Shown piece after piece: positions 6,792 through 7,374 of a stretch of 7,374 bases of DNA (positions are counted from its first letter, which is position 1; each line of letters starts with the position of its first letter). The DNA is taken from the NCBI GenBank assembly GCA_905479535.1, contig CAJQMW010000141.1:1-7374 (forward strand), written 5' to 3'. The position numbers and the translations under genes were made by a program. Below the pieces are notes generated by a model. The model was not told the DNA's origin. It did not search any database and saw nothing but the letters and a program-made list of their open reading frames with translations. The DNA is from an uncultured Maribacter sp. GTDB taxonomy: Bacteria; Bacteroidota; Bacteroidia; Flavobacteriales; Flavobacteriaceae.

Positions 6792-7374
6792 ATGAGTAGT
6801 TTTATTTGGATTCCGATTTTAATTTTCTTGGGGTTATTGCTATTGTCTTTTGTCTTTATTGTTAAACAACAGACCGCAGCCATTATTGAGACTTTTGGTA
6901 AGTTTAGTAGCATACGCCAATCCGGTCTCCAGTTTAAAATACCTTTTATACAACGAATAGCAGGCAGGTTAAGTCTTAAAATTCAGCAGTTGGATGTAAT
7001 TATCGAAACGAAAACCTTGGATGACGTTTTTGTTCGATTGAAGGTGTCCGTACAATATAAGGTTATTCGGGACAAAGTATATGACGCTTTCTACAAGTTG
7101 GATTACCCGCACGATCAGATTACCTCTTATGTTTTTGATGTAGTACGTGCCGAGGTGCCTAAAATGAAGTTGGACGATGTGTTCGTTAAGAAAGACGATA
7201 TTGCCTTGGCCGTAAAGGCAGAATTGAATGATGCGATGTCGGATTATGGGTTTGACATTATTAAAACACTGGTTACGGACATTGACCCAGATGCACAGGT
7301 AAAAGCGGCCATGAACCGTATCAATGCTTCCGAGCGCGAAAAGATCGCTGCGCAATTTGAAGGGGATGCCGCAC
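6792..7374 (+). CDS. SPFH/band-7 domain membrane protein, HIR-like (runs off right edge)
   Basis: The frame is open for 194 codons from ATG 6792 to the window edge, so the C-terminus is missing. Residues 4-24 form a hydrophobic N-terminal anchor with few charges before it. The SPFH (stomatin/prohibitin/flotillin) domain follows: KQQTAAIIETFGKF (25-38), SLKIQQLDVIIETKTLDDVFV (61-81), DAFYKLDYPHDQITSYVFDVVRAEVPKMKLD (98-128), YGFDIIKTLVTDIDPD (151-166), and the start of a charged coiled-coil region (RINASEREKIAAQFEGDA, 176-193). The pattern is close to what I recall of plant HIR proteins. SPFH proteins form large membrane-bound rings or microdomain scaffolds, often linked to membrane proteases or stress resistance; the specific role here is not known. 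The start is supported by an A/T-rich leader and by the anchor length. Full-length relatives are about 300 residues. Confidence 0.9.
   Translation, partial: MSSFIWIPILIFLGLLLLSFVFIVKQQTAAIIETFGKFSSIRQSGLQFKIPFIQRIAGRLSLKIQQLDVIIETKTLDDVFVRLKVSVQYKVIRDKVYDAFYKLDYPHDQITSYVFDVVRAEVPKMKLDDVFVKKDDIALAVKAELNDAMSDYGFDIIKTLVTDIDPDAQVKAAMNRINASEREKIAAQFEGDAA

Noticed and set aside
6969..7355. Minus-strand open frame of 128 codons
   Set aside because: It lies fully inside the SPFH gene on the opposite strand. The plus-strand frame has clear family motifs throughout, and the minus frame shows none.
1..7374. Mobile element, defence locus, CRISPR array or unknown multi-gene system
   Set aside because: No transposase, integrase, long terminal repeats, repeat-spacer pattern or cluster of unknown genes is seen. 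The genes are known families in separate transcription units.

Overview
The window looks like chromosomal DNA of a marine-type member of the Flavobacteriaceae (Bacteroidota). The signs are moderate AT richness, A/T-rich leaders with almost no Shine-Dalgarno sequence, a TAnnTTTG promoter element before gltX, a Bacteroidetes-type zinc-site-free GluRS, and a DUF4175-type membrane protein of a kind I know from Flavobacteriia. The genus cannot be fixed by eye; Maribacter, Zobellia, Arenibacter and Muricauda relatives are all plausible.

Layout. Bases 1-1431 (minus strand) hold the N-terminal 477 codons of a DUF4175-like membrane protein. Its reading frame appears to begin at a TTG codon, and the rest lies beyond the left edge. 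A short divergent gap leads to four plus-strand genes: an AlkB-type alkane 1-monooxygenase (1505-2551), glutamyl-tRNA synthetase gltX (2635-4146), catalase-peroxidase katG (4357-6597) and the first 194 codons of an SPFH/band-7 protein (6792 to the right edge). The SPFH protein resembles plant hypersensitive-induced-reaction (HIR) proteins.

The four plus-strand genes do not look like one operon. gltX has its own -7 element. katG has a 210-bp leader with a candidate OxyR-type operator and promoter, and it ends in a strong intrinsic terminator. The SPFH gene follows a 194-bp gap that contains a perfect 19-bp dyad. katG therefore reads as a self-contained peroxide-responsive unit between housekeeping and envelope genes. 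AlkB would hydroxylate alkanes or similar alkyl chains in the inner membrane using rubredoxin encoded elsewhere. KatG would remove cytoplasmic hydrogen peroxide. A functional link between them is possible but not shown.

I see no mobile element, CRISPR array, tRNA or rRNA, and no convincing unknown multi-gene system. The most interesting signals are regulatory: the OxyR-like site before katG and the dyad before the SPFH gene.
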